Assembly: GCA_964520905.1 (NCBI GenBank)
Contig: CAZFQL010000002.1
Coordinates: forward strand, 62,001 to 126,000
DNA from: JAGVIE01 sp964520905
Lineage (GTDB): Bacteria; Bacteroidota; Ignavibacteria; UBA10030; SZUA-254
Direction of reading: 5' to 3'
Length of the DNA: 64,000 bases
A program made the position numbers and the translations under genes. The notes beneath the pieces were generated by a model. It was not told the DNA's origin. It saw only the letters and a program-made list of their open reading frames with translations, and did no database searches. Below are positions 7,863 to 16,107 of the stretch, piece after piece (positions within the stretch are counted from its first letter, which is position 1; each line of letters begins with the position of its first letter).

Positions 7863-8630
7863 ATGAAAATTATAAAATACTTAGATGTGACAATTTTAAT
7901 AATAATATCAATAATCACCATTATTATTAATGTAATTGATTTCTTCGATCTATTCTCTTTGGGTAAACCATTATTTAAAATAGATTATTCTATAGTAATG
8001 TTGGTATTGCTCGCATTTATAGGATTTCATTTAGGGCTTGTATATTTATCAAATGTTAAATACCAAACTGACAGCGAATTATCCCTAAAACAAATTTTAA
8101 AAAGTGTTAAAACACATGACATAAGGACATTTTCTGATGCTGTAGAGCTTGAGACCTATTTAGGTAAAAGAATATTAGATGCTCGGAAGGAAGTTTGTGA
8201 TTTGTCGTGGAAATCAAAAATTAGTGCTGGTTTTTCAATTAATAAAAGAAAACAATCACATGATTATTACGATAAGTGTATAAAGAATGCTTCAGAAAAA
8301 ATATTGTTTAGGGAAATTTTTATTTTTAGTGATCCGCGAAGATTTCAAAAGTTTAAAAGACGTTTATCAGAAAACAAAAATGGTTATTCATGTAGATATT
8401 ATAAAGACGATTCGATAATTCCTAGATTACAATTTGTTATAATCGATGACACCGAAATTGTTTTTTTTGCTTCTTCCACTAATTCACTCCTTTGTTCAAT
8501 AAAAAGTGAGGAGTTATGCAGAGTTCTAAAACCATATTATGAAGAAGTATGGGCTAATGCTATTCCAATTAAAGAAGGTTCACAAATTCATCAAGATATT
8601 GTTAATGAAATATTTGCTAAATATAGTTAG
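7863..8630 (+). CDS. Cassette 3, gene c: membrane-anchored hypothetical protein
   Basis: A 255-residue protein with two N-terminal transmembrane helices (about 5-30 and 42-64) and a soluble C-terminal domain of about 185 residues. The soluble part has alternating hydrophobic strands (REIFIFSDPRRF, LQFVIIDDTEIVFFAS) and ends in helices. Strand order and charged loops vaguely recall phospholipase D-like or nuclease-like effector sensors, but no HKD motif is present, so I leave it unassigned. Start ATG 7863 follows AAGGTG. It is the last gene of the three-gene cassette. A membrane component beside a hydrolase and a WbqC-like protein suggests a small pathway or a membrane-acting module. Confidence 0.75.
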   Translation: MKIIKYLDVTILIIISIITIIINVIDFFDLFSLGKPLFKIDYSIVMLVLLAFIGFHLGLVYLSNVKYQTDSELSLKQILKSVKTHDIRTFSDAVELETYLGKRILDARKEVCDLSWKSKISAGFSINKRKQSHDYYDKCIKNASEKILFREIFIFSDPRRFQKFKRRLSENKNGYSCRYYKDDSIIPRLQFVIIDDTEIVFFASSTNSLLCSIKSEELCRVLKPYYEEVWANAIPIKEGSQIHQDIVNEIFAKYS

Positions 8631-8639
8631 TTAAATGCT

Positions 8640-8828
8640 ACCTAACACGCCAATCAAGCGGACGCCGTATTCGCTTTCGGCTTTTTAGAAATTTTGAAGT
8701 TAGTCGTTACGTTTCGGCTGTGTTGTTCAAAGTTGTTCTGTTAAATAAAATTTTTAATAAATAAAAAGTTGTTGCAGTTATTCGGCATCCTTGTTCTGGG
8801 GCGCCGCTTATCGGCAACGCCGTTAGGC
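8640..8828 (+). other. attC site of cassette 3
   Basis: R'' is ACCTAAC (8640-8646), a full match to RYYYAAC, and R' is GTTAGGC (8822-8828), a full match to GTTRRRY. The inner arms CCAATCAAGCGGACGCCG (8650-8667) and GGCGCCGCTTATCGG (8800-8814) pair with unpaired bases. TGCTACCTAAC before it is the exact complement of the cassette start GTTAGGTAGCA at 6286, proving that the three genes 6317-8630 belong to one cassette. Confidence 0.9.
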
Positions 8829-8870
8829 AGGCTTTGTTAAAAAGTAGATGCATTGAATGAGAGTTACAAC

Positions 8871-9404
8871 ATGCCCAAAAAAATCACAATTAAAGAAACA
8901 AAACCAGGTTACTTTGTAAGAAAAGGTAATGGTAAGACTTCGATCAAAATTGACGATTATGAATCGGCACAATTCCTAAATGAGCAATGGCTAAGGGTGC
9001 ATAGTGAAGTGGATTCTGGCACCCTTCAAGTTACACTTGCTATATTTGCCATATCTGCACTTTTTGTAAATCAACAAACCCACCTGGGTATTCGTATTCT
9101 GTCATCATTAGTATTCATTCTAAGTTTCTTCGCGACATTCTTACTTACATGGTCATTCATAATCCCTAAAATACCATTTACGAGACTACATTTCCGCCGC
9201 TCTCAATTTGCTAAGTTTAAGCACTTTCCCATCTTTCTCTGGTTACCAATCTATTACATCAAACAGCTTTTCAAATCTATAGTCACTCCTTTTTCAGTAC
9301 CTTTTGAACAACAAACAACTGAAATGGGATATTTAACGCTTTTAGCAACGATCTTTATACTTGAAGGTGTTACAGTATTCATAATCCTGTCTGCGTTTTC
9401 ATAA
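8871..9404 (+). CDS. Cassette 4: integral membrane hypothetical protein
   Basis: A 177-residue protein from ATG 8871 (an upstream TTG at 8853 is less likely). A soluble, basic N-terminus of about 50 residues precedes two adjacent hydrophobic helices (LQVTLAIFAISALFV and ILSSLVFILSFFATFLLTW), an amphipathic basic middle, and a final helix (GYLTLLATIFILEGVTVFIIL). No family is recognised. Its 5' leader carries the cassette junction GTTAGGCAGGC. Small membrane proteins are common cargo in integron cassettes. Confidence 0.72.
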   Translation: MPKKITIKETKPGYFVRKGNGKTSIKIDDYESAQFLNEQWLRVHSEVDSGTLQVTLAIFAISALFVNQQTHLGIRILSSLVFILSFFATFLLTWSFIIPKIPFTRLHFRRSQFAKFKHFPIFLWLPIYYIKQLFKSIVTPFSVPFEQQTTEMGYLTLLATIFILEGVTVFIILSAFS

Positions 9405-9446
9405 GATTCCGATTCCTAAAAAAGGTCTTATATCATCTTTACGCCT

Positions 9447-9547
9447 GCCCAACACCGGCTCCACCTGACCGCCTTCGGCGTGGGTACGCAGCGGCATTTT
9501 GCCAGAAAAATAAGCTCGACGCATCATCGGCTCGCCAAGTCGGCGGC
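9447..9547 (+). other. Decayed attC site of cassette 4
   Basis: R'' is GCCCAAC (9447-9453). ACGCCTGCC just before and within it pairs with GGCAGGCG at 9544-9551. The R' core, expected to be GTTRRRY, is here CGGCGGC (9541-9547), so the recombination core is lost. Inner L arms pair poorly. The site marks a cassette boundary but is probably inactive. Confidence 0.55.
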
Positions 9548-9562
9548 AGGCGAAAACAAGGA

Positions 9563-10060
9563 ATGGTCGTAATTAATTGCACTAAAAAATTGTTAAAGCG
9601 GCTTAAGATTGAAAGTTTAACTGGAACTCCAATATCAACAAATATTCTTGGAGCGTGGTGTGCAAACGTATTTAATATAAGTCGATTTCCATTTGTATTG
9701 TTGACTAATGAAATGACTTTATTAAGTGTTCTGTTTCCCTTAAAAGAATTTAAGAATCTCAATTTGCATTATAGTGCTTCATTGAACAAGCAATTTAAAG
9801 AGTTGAAAGTACCGGAAAAGATTATTGCTACCGAAGTTGGCAACACATCTGAAATTGTTCTCTCAACAAATACAAACAGAAGTACATTGGGTTCGATGAA
9901 TGATCTTGTATTTCAAATTAAATCAATAGTAGATCACCGACAATCTTTTACAGTCACTGAATTAGAGCGAGAATTACGTAAGGTTCCATTTAGTTCAATT
10001 AAATTCAATAATCCTGGTGAAGCAGTACAAAAGATTCTAAAAATATCTTCGCCTGCCTAA
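9563..10060 (+). CDS. Cassette 5: DUF6933 domain protein
   Basis: A 165-residue protein matching the DUF6933 pattern: VVINCTKKLLKRL at the N-terminus, LGAWCANVF, FVLLTNEMTLLSVLFPLKEF, and a C-terminal STNTNRSTLGSMNDL block, which is the strongest signature. No function is established for the family. The start ATG 9563 follows AAGGA. The stop codon TAA (10058-10060) lies within the R'' core GCCTAAC of its attC, an economical arrangement seen in integron cassettes. Confidence 0.78.
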   Translation: MVVINCTKKLLKRLKIESLTGTPISTNILGAWCANVFNISRFPFVLLTNEMTLLSVLFPLKEFKNLNLHYSASLNKQFKELKVPEKIIATEVGNTSEIVLSTNTNRSTLGSMNDLVFQIKSIVDHRQSFTVTELERELRKVPFSSIKFNNPGEAVQKILKISSPA

Positions 10061-10115
10061 CCATTTTAAAAAGGAAAAAGTCAAGTAAACAGTAATATCC
10101 GGCGGCTCAAGCTGA
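10055..10115 (+). other. Partial attC at the right end of the integron
   Basis: R'' GCCTAAC (10055-10061) is intact, and a typical L''-like segment CGGCGGCTCAAGCTGAT appears at about 10099-10115. I find no matching R' core or L' arm further right, so the site is truncated or scrambled, and no further cassette follows before the VOC gene. Confidence 0.5.
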
Positions 10116-10183
10116 TAGAAATTACCTGATTACGATGGTCCACACGATAATACCAACAATGATATAAATAAACGAAATCACCA

Positions 10184-10642
10184 ATGCCAATCAAAGCAAA
10201 ATACGCTCACACAAATCTTATAGCACAGAACTGGCGCGAGCTTGCACGATTTTACCAAGATGTGTTTGGCTGTGTACCGGTTCCTCCGGAGCGTCATTAT
10301 AAAGGAATAGAATTAGAACGTGGTACCGGCATCCCCGGCGCCCAACTCGACGGAGTACATTTATGTTTGCCGGGCTACGATGAGAACGGACCAACCCTGG
10401 AAATTTTCAATTACAATACATTGCAGGAAAAACCTTCAACAGCAGTGAATCGTCCGGGGTTTGGTCATATCGCATTCATCGTCGACGATGTAGCCAAAGC
10501 TTGCGCAGAAGTTTTAGCCGCTGGCGGTGGTTCCGTTGGTGAAATTGTTACTCTGCAACCGTCACCGCAAACCAATGTTACCTGGTGTTATGTTACCGAT
10601 CCGGAAGGAAATGTAATCGAGCTTCAATCCTGGTCGAAATGA
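10184..10642 (+). CDS. VOC superfamily (glyoxalase/bleomycin resistance-like) protein
   Basis: A 152-residue two-repeat VOC protein. Metal-ligand positions are visible: His in YAHTNLIA (about residue 9), Glu in PTLEIF, His in FGHIAF, and Glu in GNVIEL near the end. Two beta-alpha-beta-beta-beta modules are evident (ARFYQDVFGC and KACAEVLAAGGG helices). Such metalloenzymes act as lyases, isomerases or dioxygenases; the substrate cannot be told. It is the first chromosomal gene right of the integron and is followed 71 bases later by an exported phosphatase. Confidence 0.85.
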   Translation: MPIKAKYAHTNLIAQNWRELARFYQDVFGCVPVPPERHYKGIELERGTGIPGAQLDGVHLCLPGYDENGPTLEIFNYNTLQEKPSTAVNRPGFGHIAFIVDDVAKACAEVLAAGGGSVGEIVTLQPSPQTNVTWCYVTDPEGNVIELQSWSK

Positions 10643-10713
10643 TTTGAAATATTTTTATTACATTACTATTGATTCTACTGTCAATCGATATTATTTCTTA
10701 TCTTTGATTACGT

Positions 10714-12387
10714 ATGAAGAAATTATTTCTGACTACATGCATATTGTTATTCCTGAGCGGCGTTCTCCTCTCCCAATCCACCGAAAATGTTATTATCGTA
10801 GTCATCGACGGTGCACGGTATACTGAAACCTTCGGCGATCCGGCACATCAGTACATACCTAACATTTGGAATCAACTTAGACCTCTCGGAACAATCTACA
10901 CGTCGTTCTATAACGACGGGATAACTCAAACTAATTCAGGACACGCAAGCATCCTCACCGGAACATGGCAATCAATTCTGAATGACGGCAGCGAACTGCC
11001 ACACAAACCAACCATCTTCGAATATCACCGGAAGGAAAGAAACTCTCCCGTCGCTGAAAATTACGTAGTCCTCGGTAAAACTAAACTCGATATTCTCGCC
11101 TACAGTGATCATCCCGATTATGGTGCATCGTATGGCGCAATGGTTGATACTACTGCATTCCAATACGATGATGTTTATACATTGGAAAATGTAAAAGATG
11201 TAATCGCGGCAACTCACCCCCGGCTTATGATCACAAATTTATCAGGAACAGATCGAGCCGCACATGATGGACCATGGTCAAATTATATAACAAAACTTCA
11301 GCGTGCCGATAGTATTGTAAACGCATTATGGAATTTCATACAAACAGATCAAAGCTATCAAGATAAAACAACGCTGATTGTAACCAATGATCATGGACGG
11401 CATACAACCGATTTCAGATCGCACGGAGATGGATGCGACGGATGCCGGCATATCACAATGCTAATTATTGGACCCGATACGCCCATCAACAAAATTGATT
11501 CGACACGGCAAACTCAAATCAATATTGCACCGAGTTTATCGCAGCTATTGAAATTTCATACCCCCTATGCGGCTGGAACCATTATCCCGTCTGCATTTAT
11601 AATCCCCGGGATGGAAGCCTACCGTATGGAACAAGGCTGGAATTTAATTTCGATTCCCCGGCAAACAAACACTCAGGATAAAGCGCTCCTTTTCCCCACC
11701 GCAATCTCACCGGCATTCATCTATAACGGCAGTTATGTTGAAAAAGAAACGCTTGAAACAGGTATCGGTTATTGGATAAAGTTTGGCGCGGCACACGATC
11801 TGTACATTACCGGAAATGATCTCCACGCCAACACTATCAACATTGAGGAGGGATGGAATCTTGTTGGAACTCTGGGCGTTCCGGTTCCTCTGAATAACAT
11901 CAGTACAAGCTCGCCCGAAATTACATTGAGCAATTTCTTTGGCTTCAATGGCAATTATTATACTGCTGACACGCTTTTACCGTGTCGTGGTTATTGGGTA
12001 AAATCGAATCAAAGTGGTCAATTATTCCTTAATCCTAATGCAACGGCATTCCCGGTATCAATCAAAACAATTAAAGATACACCACCCCCTCCACCGAACA
12101 TAAACGAATTTCAAACTCTTCCAATTTCATACTCACTTGCACAAAATTTTCCTAATCCTTTCAACCCATTGACAATTATCAATTATCAATTGCCAATTGA
12201 CAATTGGGTAACGGCTAAGGTGTATAACATCCTCGGTGAAGAAGTGCGATCGCTTGTAGATGAGTTTCAGGTTGCGGGTTATAAATCTGTTGAATGGGAT
12301 GCTGCCGAAATGACCAGCGGAATTTACATTGTTCACCTGACTGCCGGAAGCTATGTTTCGATTGTCAAAGCGATATTGATAAAATGA
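10714..12387 (+). CDS. Secreted alkaline phosphatase-superfamily protein with T9SS sorting domain
   Basis: A 557-residue exported protein. Residues 1-20 are a signal peptide (KKLFLTTCILLFLSGVLLSQ). Residues 22-300 are an alkaline phosphatase/sulfatase-fold hydrolase: VIIVVIDGARYTE, GITQTNSGHASILTG (nucleophile region), and TNDHGRHTTDF with C-terminal metal ligands. Residues 305-450 hold two related segments beginning EQGWNLISI and EEGWNLVGTL. The last 85 residues are a type IX secretion C-terminal sorting domain (NFPNPFNPLTIINYQLP, YNILGEEVRSLVDE, GIYIVHL). It should therefore be exported and anchored or released at the cell surface. Its sorting domain includes a short AT-rich microrepeat at DNA level (12169-12208). 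Confidence 0.88.
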   Translation: MKKLFLTTCILLFLSGVLLSQSTENVIIVVIDGARYTETFGDPAHQYIPNIWNQLRPLGTIYTSFYNDGITQTNSGHASILTGTWQSILNDGSELPHKPTIFEYHRKERNSPVAENYVVLGKTKLDILAYSDHPDYGASYGAMVDTTAFQYDDVYTLENVKDVIAATHPRLMITNLSGTDRAAHDGPWSNYITKLQRADSIVNALWNFIQTDQSYQDKTTLIVTNDHGRHTTDFRSHGDGCDGCRHITMLIIGPDTPINKIDSTRQTQINIAPSLSQLLKFHTPYAAGTIIPSAFIIPGMEAYRMEQGWNLISIPRQTNTQDKALLFPTAISPAFIYNGSYVEKETLETGIGYWIKFGAAHDLYITGNDLHANTINIEEGWNLVGTLGVPVPLNNISTSSPEITLSNFFGFNGNYYTADTLLPCRGYWVKSNQSGQLFLNPNATAFPVSIKTIKDTPPPPPNINEFQTLPISYSLAQNFPNPFNPLTIINYQLPIDNWVTAKVYNILGEEVRSLVDEFQVAGYKSVEWDAAEMTSGIYIVHLTAGSYVSIVKAILIK

Positions 12388-12414
12388 AATCACAATCAAT
12401 TTTTCAATTGCAAA

Positions 12415-12972
12415 ATGGTTAAGCACTCACATGAACGCCGCTTCAGCGGAGAAGCCGATCGTTTGCGCCGCCCCGAGAGAGTCGCTCTTCTTGAAGTGGA
12501 ACGTGTTATCGAACTTAGCATAGAAAATCTAAGAGTAAAAACTCTTCTCGATGTCGGAACAGGAACCGGTATATTTGCTGAGGCATTTGCCAAACACAAA
12601 ATTCGGGTTACCGGCATCGATCCTAATACAGAGCTGCTTGAAATCGCAAGAACCGTTCTGCCGGACGCAGAATTTCTAAAAGGTACCGCTGAAGATATTC
12701 CATTCCCCGATGAATCGTTCGATTTAGTAATTCTAATTCACGTCCTGCACGAAACCGACGACATGTTTAAAGCACTTTTCGAAGTAAAGCGCGTTGCACG
12801 AAAAAGAGTTGTCGTGCTCGAATGGCCCTACATCGAAGAAGAGCAGGGACCGCCTTTGCATCATCGTCTGAAACCTGAAGATATTGAAAAGGTTGCGAGC
12901 AAAGCCGGATTTCAAATCGAGAAATTCAAATTAAAACATATGGAGTTTTATCGTCTCACCCCAATTCACTAA
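12415..12972 (+). CDS. Class I SAM-dependent methyltransferase
   Basis: A 185-residue methyltransferase. Motif I is LLDVGTGTGIFAEAFA, the acidic end of strand 2 is GIDPN, motif II is TAEDIPFPDESFDLV, and motif III is VARKRVVVLEWPY. The fold is complete but with a short C-terminus, like the UbiE/Methyltransf_11 small-molecule group. The target is unknown. It lies 27 bases after the phosphatase and 12 bases before a pirin gene. Confidence 0.85.
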   Translation: MVKHSHERRFSGEADRLRRPERVALLEVERVIELSIENLRVKTLLDVGTGTGIFAEAFAKHKIRVTGIDPNTELLEIARTVLPDAEFLKGTAEDIPFPDESFDLVILIHVLHETDDMFKALFEVKRVARKRVVVLEWPYIEEEQGPPLHHRLKPEDIEKVASKAGFQIEKFKLKHMEFYRLTPIH

Positions 12973-12984
12973 CGGGAGAACCGT

Positions 12985-13845
12985 ATGAGTAGAAATCGAA
13001 CCGTAAAAAAAATCTTTACTGCAAATCCAACCAGGGAAGGCGCGGGCATTCATTTAAAACGTGCTTTCGGTTATAACGAGGTACCAATGTTCGATCCATT
13101 TTTATTGTTCGATCACTTCGGCTCAAACAATCCGCAAGATTACATTAAAGGATTTCCATGGCATCCGCACCGTGGAATTGAGACAATCACTTATGTCCTT
13201 CGCGGAAATGTTGAGCACGGCGACAGCATGGGAAACAAAGGCATAATCGGTGCGGGTGATGTTCAATGGATGACTGCCGGTAGCGGAATTATTCATCAGG
13301 AAATGCCGAAGGGCGATGAAGATGGTTGGAACATGGGTTTTCAACTGTGGGCGAATCTTCCCAAATCTTATAAGATGATGAACCCGCGTTATCGCGATGT
13401 GAAAAGCAGTGAGATACCGGAACTAATAACCGCGAAGGGTGCGAAGGTTAAAATCATTTCCGGTGAAGTTGATGGCACAAAGGGACCTGTTCAGGATATC
13501 GTAATCGATCCCGAATATCTTGATATTACCGTCCCGGCAAAAACGGATTTTATTCATCCGACCAAACCGGGACACACATGTTTCGCTTATGTCATTGAAG
13601 GAAAAGGATATTTCAGTGATGAAAAGAAAACGGTTGCAAATGAGAATCTCGTTTTATTTAATGATGGAGAACAGGTTGTTGTCTGCACTGACGCTGAACC
13701 TGTTCACTTCCTCCTCATCTCCGGTAAACCGATAGGCGAGCCGGTCGCATGGTACGGACCGATCGTGATGAACACGCAGGGAGAGTTGAAGATTGCGTTT
13801 GAGGAGTATAACAACGGAACGTTTATTAAACATAAGACTGGATGA
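12985..13845 (+). CDS. Pirin family protein
   Basis: A 286-residue bicupin. The N-terminal cupin has the pirin pattern FDPFLLFDHFG, the metal-binding WHPHRGIETITYVLRG, and GDVQWMTAGSGIIHQEMP, giving His, His, His and Glu ligands for iron. The C-terminal cupin (about 170-280) ends in the typical EPVAWYGPIVMNT. Bacterial pirins are nuclear-pirin homologues with quercetinase-like or regulatory activity; the role here is not clear. It probably shares a transcript with the methyltransferase. Confidence 0.92.
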   Translation: MSRNRTVKKIFTANPTREGAGIHLKRAFGYNEVPMFDPFLLFDHFGSNNPQDYIKGFPWHPHRGIETITYVLRGNVEHGDSMGNKGIIGAGDVQWMTAGSGIIHQEMPKGDEDGWNMGFQLWANLPKSYKMMNPRYRDVKSSEIPELITAKGAKVKIISGEVDGTKGPVQDIVIDPEYLDITVPAKTDFIHPTKPGHTCFAYVIEGKGYFSDEKKTVANENLVLFNDGEQVVVCTDAEPVHFLLISGKPIGEPVAWYGPIVMNTQGELKIAFEEYNNGTFIKHKTG

Positions 13846-13870
13846 CTTCGGCTATTTTCCTTCTCACTTC

Positions 13871-14095
13871 ACATTTTCGTATATTCAGTTTAAATACGAA
13901 ATCCTAAAATCTAAACCCTAAATCCCGAAGGTCCGAAGGACTCCTTTGGAGGATCCCTTTGGGACAAATTCAAAGCCCTAAATTCTAAACGAGTGTACAA
14001 TAAGCAGTTTTGAAAGAAAGAATATTTGAATTTCGATATTGTCACGAAGTGATGGCTTTGCCATTTAGAGCTTAGAATTTCGTGCTTCGGATTTT
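13871..14095. repeat. AT-rich intergenic repeat, copy 2 (upstream of second ABC-F gene)
   Basis: This is the second copy of the element at 498-641: ACATTTTCGTATATTC, AAATCCTAAAATCTAAAC, GAATTTCGATATTGTC and finally CGTGCTTCGGATTTT in the same order. It is longer because of inserted segments, including a small GC-rich palindrome near 13935-13965 (GGTCCGAAGGACTCC and CTTTGGAGGATCC). It fills most of the 293-base gap between the pirin gene and the ABC-F start, and no gene is seen. Confidence 0.6.
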
Positions 14096-14138
14096 ATAAC
14101 CCATTTTTCCTTTTGAATTTTTAATTTTGAATTGAACT

Positions 14139-16106
14139 TTGCTTTCATTAGACCACATATCAATCCAATTCGGCGGTAGAATGCTATTCGATGATGTCTC
14201 ACTTGTTATCGGTCCGCACGATCGCATCGGTTTGGTTGGCTCCAACGGCACGGGCAAATCCACTCTTCTTAAAATTATTGCCGGGTTAAATCAATCGGAT
14301 AGCGGGGGTATCAGCAAAGCGCATTACGTAACCGTCGGTTATCTGCCGCAGGATGGAGTTATTGCCTCAGGCAAAACACTTTACAAAGAAGTTGAGACGG
14401 CGTTTGAAGATATAATTCTTGTACAGCAGGAAATAGACGAAGCGCATCAACTACTTTCATCTCTTGATCCGTTATCGGAAGAATATAACGACACGTTAGA
14501 AGTTTATGGCGAGCTTCAGCATAAATTAGAAGACCTCGATGCATTCAGGATGAAATCAAAAATCGAACGTGTACTGATGGGGCTTGGTTTTGCTGTAACC
14601 GATTTCGAACGGCAGACCGAAGAATTCAGCGGCGGCTGGCAAATGCGCATAGCACTGGCGAAACTTTTACTGCGAGAACCATCTGTGCTTCTTTTAGACG
14701 AACCGACTAATCATCTTGACATCGAATCGCTCCAGTGGTTAGAAGAATATCTCCACAACTACAATGGCGCCATCATACTCGTTTCGCACGACAGGGCATT
14801 TCTCGATTCACTGACAAAAAAAACTTTAGCGCTCAGCATAGGCAAGCTTGAAGTTTATTCCGGCAATTATTCTTTCTACGAAAAAGAGAAGATTGTGAGG
14901 AGAGAGCAACAAGTCAACGCTTATAAAAATCAGCAGCGTCAACTTGCGCAAACAGAACGATTCATCGAACGGTTTCGATACAAAGCGACTAAAGCCCGTC
15001 AGGTACAGAGCCGCGTTAAACAGCTTGATAAGATTGAACGGATTGTGATCGAAAATGATGAGGAAGAAATCCGCTTTCACTTTCCTGCGCCACAGCAAAG
15101 CGGTGTTGTGGTAATGGATCTAAAATACATTTGTAAAAATTACGATAAACTGAAGGTATTCGATAATCTTAACTATACGATTGAAAGAGATGATCGAATT
15201 GCTATTGTTGGCGTGAATGGCGCTGGTAAATCCACATTCGTAAGAATTCTTGCCGGCACCGAGCCATTCCAGAGCGGTGAACGTAAATTAGGACATAATG
15301 TTATTCTTTCATACTTCGGTCAGCATCAGGCAGAGGAACTTGATCTTTCAAAAGAGGCAATCGAAATTGTTGACGAGGTGGCAACTGGCGAGATTCGAAC
15401 TAAACTACGAACGATTTTGGGGTCATTTCTTTTTCACGGTGACGATGTGTTTAAAAAAGTTGGCGTTCTTTCCGGCGGCGAGAAAAGCCGGCTCGCATTA
15501 GCCAAGATGTTGTTACATCCGGCAAACTTCCTTATTATGGATGAACCAACAAACCACTTAGATATGCGTTCAAAAAAAGTTCTTCAGGAAGCACTTATGG
15601 AGTATGGGGGAACATATGTTATTGTCTCGCATGACCGCGCATTTCTCGACCCGATTATAAATAAAGTGATCGAATTCAGCTCCAACGGAATCCGCACATA
15701 TCTCGGCAATGTTTCTGCCTATTTGGCAAAGAAAAAAGAAGAACGTGAAGTAACAATTAAAAAACCCGGAATCTCAAATCTAAAATCGGAAACCGGTTCT
15801 CAGACCTCTCAACTTTCAGAAAAAGATCGAAAGCGCATTGAAGCCGAAAAACGCCAAAGGTTATCCAAGACACTTCTCCCCTTCAAACAAAAATTAGAGC
15901 TGATTGAGAAAGAAATATCACGATTGGAATCGCGAAAAGATGAAATCGCAGCGATGATGGGAAACCCGGAATTCTATACAAATGGTGAGGAAGTAAAGAA
16001 TATTTCGCGCGAATCCAAAGATATTCAACAGAAATTGAATGATAAATATTCATTATGGAATCAGGTAATGAGTGAAATCGAGGAAATCGAGAGGAAAGAA
16101 AAATAA
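14139..16106 (+). CDS. ABC-F family ATPase (Uup/YheS-like)
   Basis: A 655-residue cytoplasmic protein with two ATPase cassettes: Walker A GSNGTGKST and GVNGAGKST, signatures FSGGWQMRIAL and LSGGEKSRLAL, Walker B LLLDEPTNHLDI and LIMDEPTNHLDM. The arm domain and linker (about 240-320) are rich in Arg/Gln. A C-terminal extension of about 110 residues is a predicted coiled coil (RKRIEAEKRQRLSK to the end), as in Uup-type proteins that bind DNA or ribosomes. The start is TTG 14139 (MLSLDHISIQFGG); no closer ATG fits. It converges on the next gene with one base between the two stops. Confidence 0.9.
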   Translation: MLSLDHISIQFGGRMLFDDVSLVIGPHDRIGLVGSNGTGKSTLLKIIAGLNQSDSGGISKAHYVTVGYLPQDGVIASGKTLYKEVETAFEDIILVQQEIDEAHQLLSSLDPLSEEYNDTLEVYGELQHKLEDLDAFRMKSKIERVLMGLGFAVTDFERQTEEFSGGWQMRIALAKLLLREPSVLLLDEPTNHLDIESLQWLEEYLHNYNGAIILVSHDRAFLDSLTKKTLALSIGKLEVYSGNYSFYEKEKIVRREQQVNAYKNQQRQLAQTERFIERFRYKATKARQVQSRVKQLDKIERIVIENDEEEIRFHFPAPQQSGVVVMDLKYICKNYDKLKVFDNLNYTIERDDRIAIVGVNGAGKSTFVRILAGTEPFQSGERKLGHNVILSYFGQHQAEELDLSKEAIEIVDEVATGEIRTKLRTILGSFLFHGDDVFKKVGVLSGGEKSRLALAKMLLHPANFLIMDEPTNHLDMRSKKVLQEALMEYGGTYVIVSHDRAFLDPIINKVIEFSSNGIRTYLGNVSAYLAKKKEEREVTIKKPGISNLKSETGSQTSQLSEKDRKRIEAEKRQRLSKTLLPFKQKLELIEKEISRLESRKDEIAAMMGNPEFYTNGEEVKNISRESKDIQQKLNDKYSLWNQVMSEIEEIERKEK

Positions 16107-16107
16107 A

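Larger units (their letters stand above)
2568..10115 (+). mobile_element. Integron with intI, candidate attI and five cassettes
   Basis: The element has the integrase, an attI-like core at 3660, and cassettes bounded by attC folds: cassette 1 (3661-4628), cassette 2 (4629-6286), cassette 3 (6287-8822), cassette 4 (8823 to about 9545) and cassette 5 (to about 10060). In each cassette the first bases after the GTT core are complementary to the R'' arm at its end, for example GTTAGCCAGCGGTA at 3660 with TACCGCTGGCTAAC at 4464. That is the expected signature of a cassette that circularised and inserted. Cassettes are mostly richer in A+T than the flanking chromosome. Recognisable site sequence fades between 10061 and about 10115, before chromosomal genes resume at 10184. 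Confidence 0.88.

Noticed and set aside
9439..9762. 107-codon minus-strand frame across the attC of cassette 4
   Set aside because: It covers the decayed attC and the antisense of the DUF6933 gene, which has a clear family signature.
10644..10826. 60-codon plus-strand frame before the phosphatase gene
   Set aside because: It overlaps the signal peptide of the phosphatase in another frame and lacks a ribosome-binding site.
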